From: an uncultured Candidatus Melainabacteria bacterium
Lineage (GTDB): Bacteria; Cyanobacteriota; Vampirovibrionia; Gastranaerophilales; Gastranaerophilaceae
Reading direction: 5' to 3'
Assembly (NCBI GenBank): GCA_949902595.1
Contig: CATLDC010000008.1
Span: forward strand, 29,472-93,471
DNA: 64,000 bases
Position numbers and translations under genes: made by a program. The notes under the pieces are model-generated. The model saw only the letters and a program-made list of their open reading frames with translations. It was not told the DNA's origin and ran no database searches. Positions 49,753 to 57,501 of the stretch are shown here, in pieces (position 1 is the stretch's first letter; each line of letters starts with the position of its first letter).

Positions 49753-50238
49753 ATGAGTTATAAGCTGCAAAATCCATATACCAATAATCAGAGAGCTGAT
49801 TTCATTGTTGAGTATAACCATAATAAAGGTATGCAAATAGAAGAAGTTGCCGGTGATTTATATGCTTTAGAACCCGATGAAATAGTTCAGGACGGAAGTG
49901 TTATTAAGAATTCTAATTATGAGTCAGAAATGGCATTGAGCAGGGAACAAGGATTTAAAAGAGACTTTTTTAAAACTTCACTGGGCTGGATTAGACGAAA
50001 GGTGAACATGAAAGATGGCACTACAAAAGATTTTCTTTCTGATTTGCTTTTGCCTATAAAAGCCGGGTTGGAGTTAGGTCAGGTGGTAGAAATTATTACA
50101 TACAATGAACCTGATTTTACCAACGAGTATACATCAGATTATATTGTATCACTGCAAGAACGAAAGAATGCTACTCCGGGATTTATTCAAGAGTGTTTAA
50201 TGCAAACAGTGGCTGATTTTAACGGTAGTGAGGTGTAG
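49753..50238 (+). CDS. Fibre-module protein, MSYKLQ family (copy 1)
   Basis: The 161-residue protein shares about 55 N-terminal residues with the product of 53859-54404 (MSYKLQxPYxxxQRADFIVEYNH, DLYALExxEI) but its C-terminus differs (YNEPDFTNEYTSDYIVSLQERKNAT). The shared part is probably an attachment or chaperone domain and the rest is specific. AGGAGG precedes the ATG. It stands in the fibre block, so a fibre-assembly role is likely. Confidence 0.68.
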   Translation: MSYKLQNPYTNNQRADFIVEYNHNKGMQIEEVAGDLYALEPDEIVQDGSVIKNSNYESEMALSREQGFKRDFFKTSLGWIRRKVNMKDGTTKDFLSDLLLPIKAGLELGQVVEIITYNEPDFTNEYTSDYIVSLQERKNATPGFIQECLMQTVADFNGSEV

Positions 50239-50240
50239 GT

Positions 50241-50615
50241 ATGGCTTTTCAGGTTGATAGTAATGGGAATATAACACTCGTACAGGGGGATAGCGGGGAG
50301 CTTAGTATATCAGGTTTGCCCACTGATAAAAATTATACTGTCTATTTTGCTATTCAGGACGAGAACAGAAAACCAATAGGAGATGAAATTGGGCTTGAGG
50401 CTAACGGGCAAGGTACTGTTATTTTTGTTCTAACAGGAAATCTAACAGACAAGCTTACTGTAAAAAGAGGGGATGACACTGCAGAATATTATTACGGGAT
50501 AAAACTCTGTGATGAAAATGGGTATTTAGAGGACACTTTATTAATAGGAAATTCGCAAATAGGGGAGCTGAATATTATTACAGTTTACCCTAAGAAAGTA
50601 GAGGGAATGGCATAA
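50241..50615 (+). CDS. Small beta-rich fibre-associated protein
   Basis: The 124-residue protein is a beta sandwich by pattern: NGNITLVQGDSGELSISGLP, NYTVYFAIQDENRKPIGDEIG, VIFVLTGNLTDKLTVKRGDDTAEYYYGIKLCD. The outline recalls N-terminal parts of BppU-like baseplate proteins and fibre-base proteins. It starts 2 bases after its neighbour and ends 1 base before the large fibre gene. Confidence 0.68.
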   Translation: MAFQVDSNGNITLVQGDSGELSISGLPTDKNYTVYFAIQDENRKPIGDEIGLEANGQGTVIFVLTGNLTDKLTVKRGDDTAEYYYGIKLCDENGYLEDTLLIGNSQIGELNIITVYPKKVEGMA

Positions 50616-50616
50616 G

Positions 50617-53514
50617 ATGGTTGATGTTAACAGCGGTAAAAATACGATAAATATAAGCATTTCCTCTGCCGGTACTAAAAGCACCATGAGTATCGGAACA
50701 CCGCAAAGCTATTATGACGGGCTCTCTAAAGATTGGGCGATTTCTGACAAATTAGTTCAGGGGATTGATTATTCTTCCAAGTATTATGCGGGGGTTGCAC
50801 AGGCAAATGCAAATAGCGCAGCTGCTGATTTAGAGAGTGTGCAGGGTGTTGTCTTAGAGGTTAATCAGGCAAGGGACAGCGCTATAGCAGCGGTTGAGCA
50901 GGAGGGAGAGGCTCAGATTGAGGGTATCAAGGCGCAGGCTGCGAGTTATGCAACGAAGGAGGAGGCGAAGTACATTGCTGGAGCCGGGATTGACATAACT
51001 GACAATGTAGTAACGAACACCCGTGTTTCTGCTGAGTGGGGTAACATTGAGGGGGATATTGAAGACCAGGGGGATTTGATTGAGTATGTAAAGATGCATG
51101 GTTCTTTTTTTAAGCCAGGTTTTTTGTACACGCCTTGCGGATTAATTGACGAGAGTGAGAACATTTTCAGGTACGCCAACGGGCAGGTATGTCAGGCTAA
51201 TGACAGCATCAAGGGGCTATTGTCGTTTTTGGGTAAGCAGAAGGAATTGGGGGCTAACATCTTCTGCACAGAGGAGGAGTGGCAGGCTTCAAAGTTGTTA
51301 TCGCCTTTTGGGCAGGTAAGCAAATTTGTTTTGAATTATGTAGAAGAAACAATTGCAGAAGAATGGTGTATTTTTAGTCAGGAGGATTTTGCGACCGGAC
51401 AGACAAGTTACAGGGTAGTAAAGAAGCCTGAGGCAGACATTATAGTTGGCGATATAGCCTTTGAGTGGAATAATGAAGAGAATATTATAGGGGAAGATGA
51501 ATATCAGATTACAAATATTTGGATGTCTGGAAGTGGGCATAGGATTATAGGATTTGAGAATGCTGTCAGAAATGGATGGGGTTATCACAGTGTGTATGAA
51601 AGCACAAGTAATGTTCAGACTGACGAGATTGAATCGGTAAGGCTCCCCGCGGTTTACAATGTTAAAGGGGAGTATGATGTTAGTCTTGTTGGCGGTTTGG
51701 TTAAGCAGAGTTTGCCGAATATCAAAGGGACGTTTAATAACGGAGACAGAAGAACACACGCAGGCGGGACAGATTTCTTTTACCCCACTACTACACCTGA
51801 TTCAAGTACTTATAGCGGACAAGTTACTGCGAAAACTAACGAGGCATTCGGCGCTGACGCATCCCGTTGTTCTTCTGCTTACCAAGATGGTGCGCCGGTG
51901 CAGGAGGAAGCTTGTCTATATCCTTACGTCATTTGCGTTAATTCTGCGGTAGAGGAGGCTGAAAGGCCGATTAACAACTACACTGTTGCTAATCCTTACT
52001 CGTATGGGGACAGTAAGTATTATAGAGGGGCGTTGAATAATATTTGCTTCTTAAAGGGTGTCGGGCAGTGGAACAGCGGGGCTGTGCATAACGGCATATA
52101 CGAATGGATTGTTCAAACGTATAATAGTGCGGGAGTGGTTTTTGACGAAGGTAAGATTACTGTTGTAGGAGAATTAAGCAACAACAATGGAATCTTTAGC
52201 GGGTTTAGTGCTGCCAATTATATCAAGATACCTGCAAGTTCTGTGCCTGAGTTTTCAAGTTTTGAGAGTTGCATTAAGTTTACGACCGGGAGTGATGTAA
52301 CTGCTACCCAAACACCGTTCGTATTTCTTGAGCCTTCTACAGGGCTTGGGGGAATATGGGTAGAGATTAAAGAAGGTTATTTGAAACTATACTTATCCGG
52401 GAATGGCACCTCGTATGATAAGGCAAACAATTTAAACATTCAAGCGGTTGAGCCAAATACGACATACATTGTAAAATACATTTGGGATGGGGAATCTTTT
52501 GTTGTTGAGGTAAATGGGGAAGTAAAAACAACCATTGAAGCTGTGACTGCAATTGCTGTCCCGGGCGCTGATATTACGCTCGGAGGCCGGATTAAATATA
52601 CAGGGGAGTATTTCAGGGGCTCAATTGACCTAAACGAATGTTACATAAAGCTTAACGGTGAGATTTGGTGGTTGCCGCTTAAGAAGGATTGTGACATAAG
52701 GAAGAGCACAGAGAGTTATTCGGATTATGATTTTGTGTTTAATTCTGATGATATGACATTCAGGTTGCCGTTGTTGAATGGGGAAGAGTATTTGCCTGAT
52801 TGGGACAATGAGGAGCCAAGGGAAGCAAACACGCCATATATTGCTGAGCGCAATGGGTATTTTGTCGGCGCGCTAATGACAGGTGCCGATGGTTCAAAGA
52901 CGTATGTAAAAATAAACAACACTATTGTTGGTGTGGACAAGACGGTAGGGCAATATGCTGACGATAACAATCTTTTTTGCATATTTGTAAAAAGGGGAGA
53001 CAAATATCAGTTATTTTCAACCGGTGATAAGGGGCCTAGAAGTTTTGTACCTGCTATTGGTAATGGTAATCTTTACTACTACATTGGCAATGTTGAACAG
53101 AATGTTGATTTGGTTAACATTGCGAGGATGCAGGAGGAACTGGTTGATTTAAAGGCTCCTGCACGAAGTTATTTGATTAAGAGTTATAAAAATGGGCTTA
53201 GTGGTTATAGAATTTACAGTGATGGCTGGTGTGAGCAGTGGGGGCAGTATGAAATAAGTAATAGTTCAAAAACTATCAATGTTTCATTATTTATACCATT
53301 TGTTGATACTAATTATCACTTGCAGCCAGGAAGAAGCGTTAACACATCAGACCATATTCCAGGTTGGCTTGCCACTTGTTTTGCAAAGTTGGTTACTAAT
53401 GCGGGATTTGTTTCCTGCTATGATTCGCAAGAAGGTAAGGCGGCAAGCACTAACATGAGGTGGTGTGCTAAGGGCTACGTGGATTTGGGGAGTCTTGAGG
53501 TATATGTAAATTAA
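50617..53514 (+). CDS. Large tail fibre with LamG-like lectin domain
   Basis: The 965-residue protein has an N-terminal region with a coiled coil (DLESVQGVVLEVNQARDSAIAAVEQEG), a middle of unknown fold, and a concanavalin/LamG-like domain at about 530-690 (YIKIPASSVPEFSSFESCIKF, YIVKYIWDGESFVVEVNGEVKTTI, ITLGGRIKYTGEYFRGSIDLNECYIKL). The tip resembles gp53-type fibre ends (YKNGLSGYRIYSDGWCEQWGQ, LFIPFVDTNYHL). It should bind host surface glycans. The base use between 50.8 and 53.5 kb is more G-rich than the preceding late genes, which suggests a separate origin. Confidence 0.8.
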   Translation: MVDVNSGKNTINISISSAGTKSTMSIGTPQSYYDGLSKDWAISDKLVQGIDYSSKYYAGVAQANANSAAADLESVQGVVLEVNQARDSAIAAVEQEGEAQIEGIKAQAASYATKEEAKYIAGAGIDITDNVVTNTRVSAEWGNIEGDIEDQGDLIEYVKMHGSFFKPGFLYTPCGLIDESENIFRYANGQVCQANDSIKGLLSFLGKQKELGANIFCTEEEWQASKLLSPFGQVSKFVLNYVEETIAEEWCIFSQEDFATGQTSYRVVKKPEADIIVGDIAFEWNNEENIIGEDEYQITNIWMSGSGHRIIGFENAVRNGWGYHSVYESTSNVQTDEIESVRLPAVYNVKGEYDVSLVGGLVKQSLPNIKGTFNNGDRRTHAGGTDFFYPTTTPDSSTYSGQVTAKTNEAFGADASRCSSAYQDGAPVQEEACLYPYVICVNSAVEEAERPINNYTVANPYSYGDSKYYRGALNNICFLKGVGQWNSGAVHNGIYEWIVQTYNSAGVVFDEGKITVVGELSNNNGIFSGFSAANYIKIPASSVPEFSSFESCIKFTTGSDVTATQTPFVFLEPSTGLGGIWVEIKEGYLKLYLSGNGTSYDKANNLNIQAVEPNTTYIVKYIWDGESFVVEVNGEVKTTIEAVTAIAVPGADITLGGRIKYTGEYFRGSIDLNECYIKLNGEIWWLPLKKDCDIRKSTESYSDYDFVFNSDDMTFRLPLLNGEEYLPDWDNEEPREANTPYIAERNGYFVGALMTGADGSKTYVKINNTIVGVDKTVGQYADDNNLFCIFVKRGDKYQLFSTGDKGPRSFVPAIGNGNLYYYIGNVEQNVDLVNIARMQEELVDLKAPARSYLIKSYKNGLSGYRIYSDGWCEQWGQYEISNSSKTINVSLFIPFVDTNYHLQPGRSVNTSDHIPGWLATCFAKLVTNAGFVSCYDSQEGKAASTNMRWCAKGYVDLGSLEVYVN

Positions 53515-53534
53515 CATACATCGTACATTAAAAA

Positions 53535-53568
53535 TTAGACAAATCGGGGGAATTATTGTAAAATAATT
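53535..53568 (+). promoter_or_regulatory. Promoter with overlapping palindrome, candidate toxin gene
   Basis: TTAGAC (53535-53540), 18 bp, TAAAAT (53559-53564). The inverted repeat AATTATT-GTAA-AATAATT (53551-53568) covers the -10 box and could be an operator. Confidence 0.5.
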
Positions 53569-53658
53569 CTCACAGGGTAAAGAATAGCTCTTTCGAAAAG
53601 GAACAACCGCATCATTATTTAGAACTCGGGTTGGTTTCCCGACTAGAAAGAGGTCATT

Positions 53659-53739
53659 ATGGAAAACTTAAACTTAACATTAATAATGCTATTTTTGATT
53701 TTATTCATAATAACAAATGGCTCTCACCCAAAAGGATAA
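53659..53739 (+). CDS. 26-aa hydrophobic peptide, candidate type I toxin
   Basis: The frame has AAGAGGT 5 bases before the ATG and encodes a 26-residue peptide: a short polar start (MENLNL), one hydrophobic helix (TLIMLFLILFIITN) and a basic end (SHPKG). Size and design match membrane-active peptides of type I toxin-antitoxin systems. It has its own promoter at 53535 and a hairpin-bearing leader (TCGGG/CCCGA at 53626-53642). An antisense promoter lies downstream. A leader peptide for the next gene is the alternative. Confidence 0.5.
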   Translation: MENLNLTLIMLFLILFIITNGSHPKG

Positions 53740-53793
53740 GAACCATTTAGAACTCTACAGAGCTATTGGCACTTTCTCAAGGTGCCACCCTGT
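53716..53793 (-). ncRNA. Candidate antisense RNA overlapping the toxin 3' end
   Basis: A near-consensus minus-strand promoter is present: TTGACA (53828-53823), 17 bp, AATAAT (53805-53800), start near 53793. The RNA would fold into GGCAC/GTGCC and then AAATGGTTCT/AGAGCCATTT, followed by a U-rich stretch, ending near 53716. It would pair with the last eight codons and the 3' leader of the 26-residue peptide gene. The ends are estimates. Confidence 0.42.
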
Positions 53794-53858
53794 ATATATA
53801 TTATTTACCATGCTCCTCTGTTTGTCAACTGATTAATAGGATAAAGCGGAGGAATTTT

Positions 53859-54404
53859 ATGTCATACAAACTACAAACACCATACAATTCAAAGCAGCGG
53901 GCTGATTTCATTGTTGAATACAATCACAGGCGGGGGTTAAGGATTGAATCTCTTGGCGAAGATTTATACGCTCTTGAGGAGAACGAGATTATTGTTAACA
54001 ATGAGGTTATAATCGACCCTGACTATAAGACTAAGAAGGAACAGGAGGAGCGTGAGCGTCTTGATGGGTTAATGATGACGCGTTCTGATTTCTTTGACGG
54101 CACGATTAAAGCGTTTGGTGCTGATTCGGACGATTTATTAAAGCCTATTGAGTATGTACTGTCAGGGCTTGAAATAGACTCGACAGACAAGAAGGTTGCG
54201 TTAAATAATTACAAGAATGCGCAGAATTTCTACCGGAAGCACCCGCTGTTTACTATGTTATCAGGTGTGGAAATACCAATTGGTAAAGATGCTATCATTA
54301 CCATATCAAGCGAGCAGTGGGATAGGTTCTTTGATGAGACTGACAAAAAGAATCCAGAAGCGTATAAGGAGTTATTGCCGGCTGAAAAAATTAAAGGAGA
54401 TTAA
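53859..54404 (+). CDS. Fibre-module protein, MSYKLQ family (copy 2)
   Basis: The start at 53859 is set by GGAGG and by homology to the product of 49753-50238; a longer frame from 53766 has no support. The 181-residue protein shares the N-terminal domain (MSYKLQTPYNSKQRADFIVEYNHRRG, DLYALEENEI) and then differs: MMTRSDFFDGTIKAFG, YRKHPLFTMLSGVEIPIGKDAIITISSEQWDRFF. The duplication brackets the large fibre and suggests a modular exchange unit. Confidence 0.72.
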   Translation: MSYKLQTPYNSKQRADFIVEYNHRRGLRIESLGEDLYALEENEIIVNNEVIIDPDYKTKKEQEERERLDGLMMTRSDFFDGTIKAFGADSDDLLKPIEYVLSGLEIDSTDKKVALNNYKNAQNFYRKHPLFTMLSGVEIPIGKDAIITISSEQWDRFFDETDKKNPEAYKELLPAEKIKGD

Positions 54405-54405
54405 A

Positions 54406-54582
54406 ATGTTTAAATGGATTAGAAAAAAGATTTTTGAAGGGCTTATTAAAGACTTGCTTAAAGAGCTGCCGGAGCTCAAAGAAAAAGCTTTAATACTGTT
54501 TGATGAAAAGAAGGATTTGTTTATTGAAAAAGCAAAAGAAGCTATTAAAGAAAAGCTTTTGGAGTTGGTTAAAAAGCTTTAG
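54406..54582 (+). CDS. Small amphipathic helical protein (58 aa)
   Basis: The start (MFKWIRKKIFEGLIKDLLKE) has AAAGGAGA upstream. The 58-residue protein is an uninterrupted amphipathic helix with Lys/Glu and Leu/Ile faces and no membrane-length hydrophobic run. It might bind membranes or DNA, or be a small lysis or virion accessory. Its place before the DUF1353 gene does not decide. Confidence 0.62.
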   Translation: MFKWIRKKIFEGLIKDLLKELPELKEKALILFDEKKDLFIEKAKEAIKEKLLELVKKL

Positions 54583-54629
54583 GTTTACTAAGACCGGTTT
54601 TAGTTTTAAGTTCACATGGAGATTTTAAA

Positions 54630-55091
54630 GTGATTAGCTGGTTTGAAGATAAAGAGCTCGGGATATTCTTTGATGATTATCCGAGAGTCAAAATGCGTTA
54701 TGCCCTGCCCTCAATGACTGCGCTTGAAAAGAATTCAATAGCAAAGTACCCGTTTGAAAACAAGAAAGAGCTTAAGGTTGCTTTGTTTGATAATATCAAA
54801 ATGAAAAAATACGAGTTCACTATACGAAAGAATTATTGCTGGGATGGAGCATCTATACCACGAATTTTCTGGCGTTTAATAGGTTCTAAAACAGATTCTA
54901 AATTTCTTATCCCTTCTATGGTTCATGACGTATTATGCGAAAACCACTCGTATGTTGATAATGATAGAGAGTTTTCTGGTGCAGTCTTTGATGCTCTTTT
55001 ACAGGTATCAGGTGTGAGTAAATTCAATAGATTTTTAATGAAGAATTCTGTAAATTTTTATCAGCGGTTTTGCGGATGGGAGAATAGATGA
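54630..55091 (+). CDS. DUF1353-family phage protein
   Basis: The GTG start at 54630 follows GGAG. The 153-residue protein has the DUF1353 signature NYCWDGASIPRIFWRLIGS and the second motif LIPSMVHDVLCENHSYVDNDREFSGAVFDALL. Members are common in the lysis or fibre regions of phages, and the family's activity is not firmly known. It overlaps the following holin-like gene by 4 bases. Confidence 0.8.
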   Translation: MISWFEDKELGIFFDDYPRVKMRYALPSMTALEKNSIAKYPFENKKELKVALFDNIKMKKYEFTIRKNYCWDGASIPRIFWRLIGSKTDSKFLIPSMVHDVLCENHSYVDNDREFSGAVFDALLQVSGVSKFNRFLMKNSVNFYQRFCGWENR

Positions 55092-55438
55092 CAGATGAAA
55101 AATTAGTAAAAACCAAGGAATGCTATGAGCACCATATGCTTTTAAAAGGTCAGCTGGATAGGATTAACCATTTTCTTTTTGGCGACCCTGAGCACCCAGA
55201 TGAATTAACTATAACAGCAAAAGTAAATCTTATATTCAATATACTCTTGGAAATAAAGAAATGGGCGATTGCGTCTGTTTTTACCTTTGCTGGATGTCTT
55301 ATATTTTTAGGTTCGCACTTCGCCAAGATGGATAACATAGCGCTTAAGCTTGATGAATTCATAGCGCAAACTCATACTCAGATTGAAAGCCTGGACAGGC
55401 GCTTAACTAATCTGGAGACAATTATTTATAACAAGTAG
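55088..55438 (+). CDS. Putative holin-like membrane protein
   Basis: The 116-residue protein has one membrane segment (WAIASVFTFAGCLIFLGSHF, about 58-77), a soluble N-terminus and a C-terminal coiled coil (LDEFIAQTHTQIESLDRRLTNLETII). Phage membrane proteins of this layout near lysis genes are often holins or tail-membrane anchors. The endolysin is two genes downstream. The role is inferred from context. Confidence 0.62.
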   Translation: MTDEKLVKTKECYEHHMLLKGQLDRINHFLFGDPEHPDELTITAKVNLIFNILLEIKKWAIASVFTFAGCLIFLGSHFAKMDNIALKLDEFIAQTHTQIESLDRRLTNLETIIYNK

Positions 55439-55444
55439 AACAAT

Positions 55445-56740
55445 ATGCCAAATTATAAGTTATTATCAAAACAAAGAGAATTTTTTGAAATTCCGCATAA
55501 TCACGGCTTGGATGTTTGTATATATCAGGGAGGTTATGGGAGCGGAAAGACCTGGTGCGGGTCTCTTCTTGGGTTGATGCTTGCAAGAAAATATCCGGGA
55601 AGCAAGGGGATGGTTGGTGCTAAGGAGTATGAACTTGTTAAAAATACAACACTGGAATCTTACTTTGAACACCTTGAAAACTTTGGATATATTCGTGATA
55701 GAGATTACAGGTACAACAAAGTCGATAAAAAAATAAGCTTTAAAAATGGCTCTGAGATTCTATTTAAAGGTCTGGATGACCCAGAAAGATTTAAATCTTT
55801 AAACCTTCATTGGATAGAAATAGAAGAGGCTTCACAAATATCAGACGGAACTTTCAAAGGTTTGCTAGGGCGTCTGAGAAACACTTATCAGGGGAAAGAT
55901 TGGGAAAACTTTAGATACCGCCTGTTCGGGCATACTAACCCTCAGCCGGATAAAGGATGGATATATAAACGGTTTGTTGAGAATCCAAAACCTAACTACA
56001 GGCTGCTCATAGCTTCAACAGCAGAAAACACTTATCTGCCTGCTCACTATATCGAATCATTAAAAAATGAATATGACCCTGAATACTATAGAATTAACGT
56101 TCTTGGCGAGTTTGGAAATTATTCATCAGGGCTTGTTGTAAAAAACTTTACCAATGAAAATTATTCCGCTATCGAATACAACAAAGATATGCCTTTATAT
56201 CTCTGTTGTGACTTTAACGTTGACCCTATGTGCTGGCTTATGGCTCACAAAGATGATGACAATTTTTATTTCTTTGATGAGCTTGCAATAGAAAATACTT
56301 GTACGCAGCATTGCATCGAAGAATTTATAAGACGTTATCCTAAGCATAATTCAAAGATTGTAGTCTGCGGTGATGCGTCTGGGAATTTCAGAAGTGCTAA
56401 TGCAGAGTTTACAAACTATATGATTATTAAGCAGGCTTTGGAAAATCACGGCTATCAGGTTGAATTCAAATTACGTCCGTTCAATCCTCCTATACTTAAT
56501 AGGATTCAGGCATTTAACAGGCGTGTATGTAACGCAAACGGAGAAAGGCACATATTTATCAATAAGGATAAATGTCCTTGGCTTGTCTACAACATTGATA
56601 ACCTATCTTTCAAAGAAGGCACTTCAATAGTTGATGTTCCTACCCTGAAAACAATAAAGAATGATAGAGATGCCAAATTCTTAGAACATCCGTTTGATGC
56701 GGCAAGCTATCCGATTGATTTTTTCTGGAGCATAAAATGA
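55445..56740 (+). CDS. terL: Terminase large subunit
   Basis: The 431-residue protein has an ATPase domain with Walker A GGYGSGKT (29-36), Walker B LHWIEIEEAS and the coupling motif FGHTNPQ. A C-terminal RNase H-like nuclease follows with acidic residues in LCCDFNVDP and VVCGDASGNFR. It packages the phage genome into procapsids. The gene is last in the late operon, far from terS, although the two lie in one block in most phages. Confidence 0.95.
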   Translation: MPNYKLLSKQREFFEIPHNHGLDVCIYQGGYGSGKTWCGSLLGLMLARKYPGSKGMVGAKEYELVKNTTLESYFEHLENFGYIRDRDYRYNKVDKKISFKNGSEILFKGLDDPERFKSLNLHWIEIEEASQISDGTFKGLLGRLRNTYQGKDWENFRYRLFGHTNPQPDKGWIYKRFVENPKPNYRLLIASTAENTYLPAHYIESLKNEYDPEYYRINVLGEFGNYSSGLVVKNFTNENYSAIEYNKDMPLYLCCDFNVDPMCWLMAHKDDDNFYFFDELAIENTCTQHCIEEFIRRYPKHNSKIVVCGDASGNFRSANAEFTNYMIIKQALENHGYQVEFKLRPFNPPILNRIQAFNRRVCNANGERHIFINKDKCPWLVYNIDNLSFKEGTSIVDVPTLKTIKNDRDAKFLEHPFDAASYPIDFFWSIK

Positions 56741-56747
56741 TTTTGAG

Positions 56748-56786
56748 CATGATAGCAAGCTCTATATCATGAGTTTTTATTTTTTA
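56748..56786 (+). terminator. Intrinsic terminator after terL
   Basis: CATGATA (56748-56754) pairs with TATCATG (56765-56771), followed by AGTTTTTATTTTTT. It closes the main late operon before the endolysin gene. TAGCATGCTA at 56834-56843 is a perfect palindrome in the gap and may be an operator. Confidence 0.72.
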
Positions 56787-56859
56787 GGATAACTTATACC
56801 TATTTTGCTTTTATTCAATCTTAAAACAACCCCTAGCATGCTAAGAATAAGAAAGGATT

Positions 56860-57246
56860 ATGATGACAAAAATAAACATTGCGTTAAAAAATTTCAATAA
56901 AGAAGAATTAACCTGTAAATGCGGGTGTGGCAGGTTTAATTTTGACGAAGAATTTCTTATACGATTACAAGCATATCGATATATTCTGGCTCATCCAATG
57001 ACTATAACATCTCCGGGAAGGTGTGTAAATCATAATAAAGCAGTGGGTGGAGTTGATACATCTTGTCATCAGTGCGAAACAAAACCTGCAACAGCCGTAG
57101 ATTTTTGGTGTACTTCAATGGCTAACGCTTATGATAAAGCCTGCAAATCAGGTTTATTCAATGAAGTAATCTGGTATAAAGCTAAAAACTTTATTCATTT
57201 GGGTTTAGATAGAAATCAAACAGGAAATTACTTCAAAATAAATTAA
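56860..57246 (+). CDS. Peptidase M15-like endolysin
   Basis: The 128-residue protein matches the D-Ala-D-Ala carboxypeptidase/M15_3 fold: TCKCGCGRFNF at the N-terminus, SPGRCVNHNKAVGGVDTSCHQ, ATAVDF (zinc-ligand Asp) and FIHLGLDRNQTG (zinc-ligand His). Such enzymes cut the peptide part of peptidoglycan and serve as phage endolysins. AAAGGA precedes the ATG. It stands alone between two terminators at the right end of the prophage. An outer-membrane host would also need a spanin, which I did not find. Confidence 0.88.
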   Translation: MMTKINIALKNFNKEELTCKCGCGRFNFDEEFLIRLQAYRYILAHPMTITSPGRCVNHNKAVGGVDTSCHQCETKPATAVDFWCTSMANAYDKACKSGLFNEVIWYKAKNFIHLGLDRNQTGNYFKIN

Positions 57247-57281
57247 CTCTCATAATAATAGATACTCCTCAGTATTTGATG

Positions 57282-57309
57282 GCTCTGTTGTTTTACAGAG
57301 CTTTTTTTT
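57282..57309 (+). terminator. Intrinsic terminator after endolysin
   Basis: GCTCTGT (57282-57288) pairs with ACAGAGC (57295-57301), followed by eight T. It protects the attR side from phage transcription. Confidence 0.88.
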
Positions 57310-57368
57310 GTGCTATATTGCCTATGTGTAAATTATGAATATATGATAGTTTTTGTCTCAAATATTCG

Positions 57369-57388
57369 TTGACACAATATTGGCACAA
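57369..57388 (+). promoter_or_regulatory. Tandem TTGRCACAA boxes, probable integrase arm sites (right)
   Basis: TTGACACAA (57369) and TTGGCACAA (57380) have the same 11-bp step as the left pair and lie 62 bases from the attR core. In the excised circle the two pairs would flank the core nearly symmetrically. Confidence 0.6.
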
Positions 57389-57450
57389 TGAAAATATTTT
57401 TAAACCCGAAAGATAGTTTATCTGTATGTTTTGAAGGGTGGGACAATATT

Positions 57451-57501
57451 TCTCCGAAGCCTGAGGTCATGGGTTCAATTCCCGTCAAGGAGGAGTTTAT
57501 T
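57451..57501 (+). repeat. attR core (51-bp direct repeat, tRNA-Arg 3' remnant)
   Basis: It is identical to 14173-14223. It holds only the 3' half of tRNA-Arg, without D arm or 5' acceptor strand, so it is not a working tRNA. On the opposite strand it carries the last eight codons and the stop of the host DHH gene. Confidence 0.97.

Larger units (their letters stand above)
14173..57501. mobile_element. Complete podovirus-like prophage, about 43.3 kb
   Basis: The boundaries are a perfect 51-bp direct repeat (14173-14223 and 57451-57501) derived from the 3' half of tRNA-Arg(CCG). A tyrosine integrase lies immediately inside attL. A leftward early arm (recombination, replication, ubiquitin-like cassette), a non-coding divergence region at 29.45-30.32 kb and a rightward late arm (terminase, portal, scaffold, capsid, tail, ejection proteins, fibres, endolysin) make up a full phage gene set. 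No long contractile or tape-measure tail genes are seen, which supports a short-tailed phage. No gene looks broken, so the element may be inducible. Confidence 0.95.

Noticed and set aside
57451..57494. Second tRNA-Arg gene at attR
   Set aside because: Only the 3' half is present; the 5' acceptor strand and D arm are missing.
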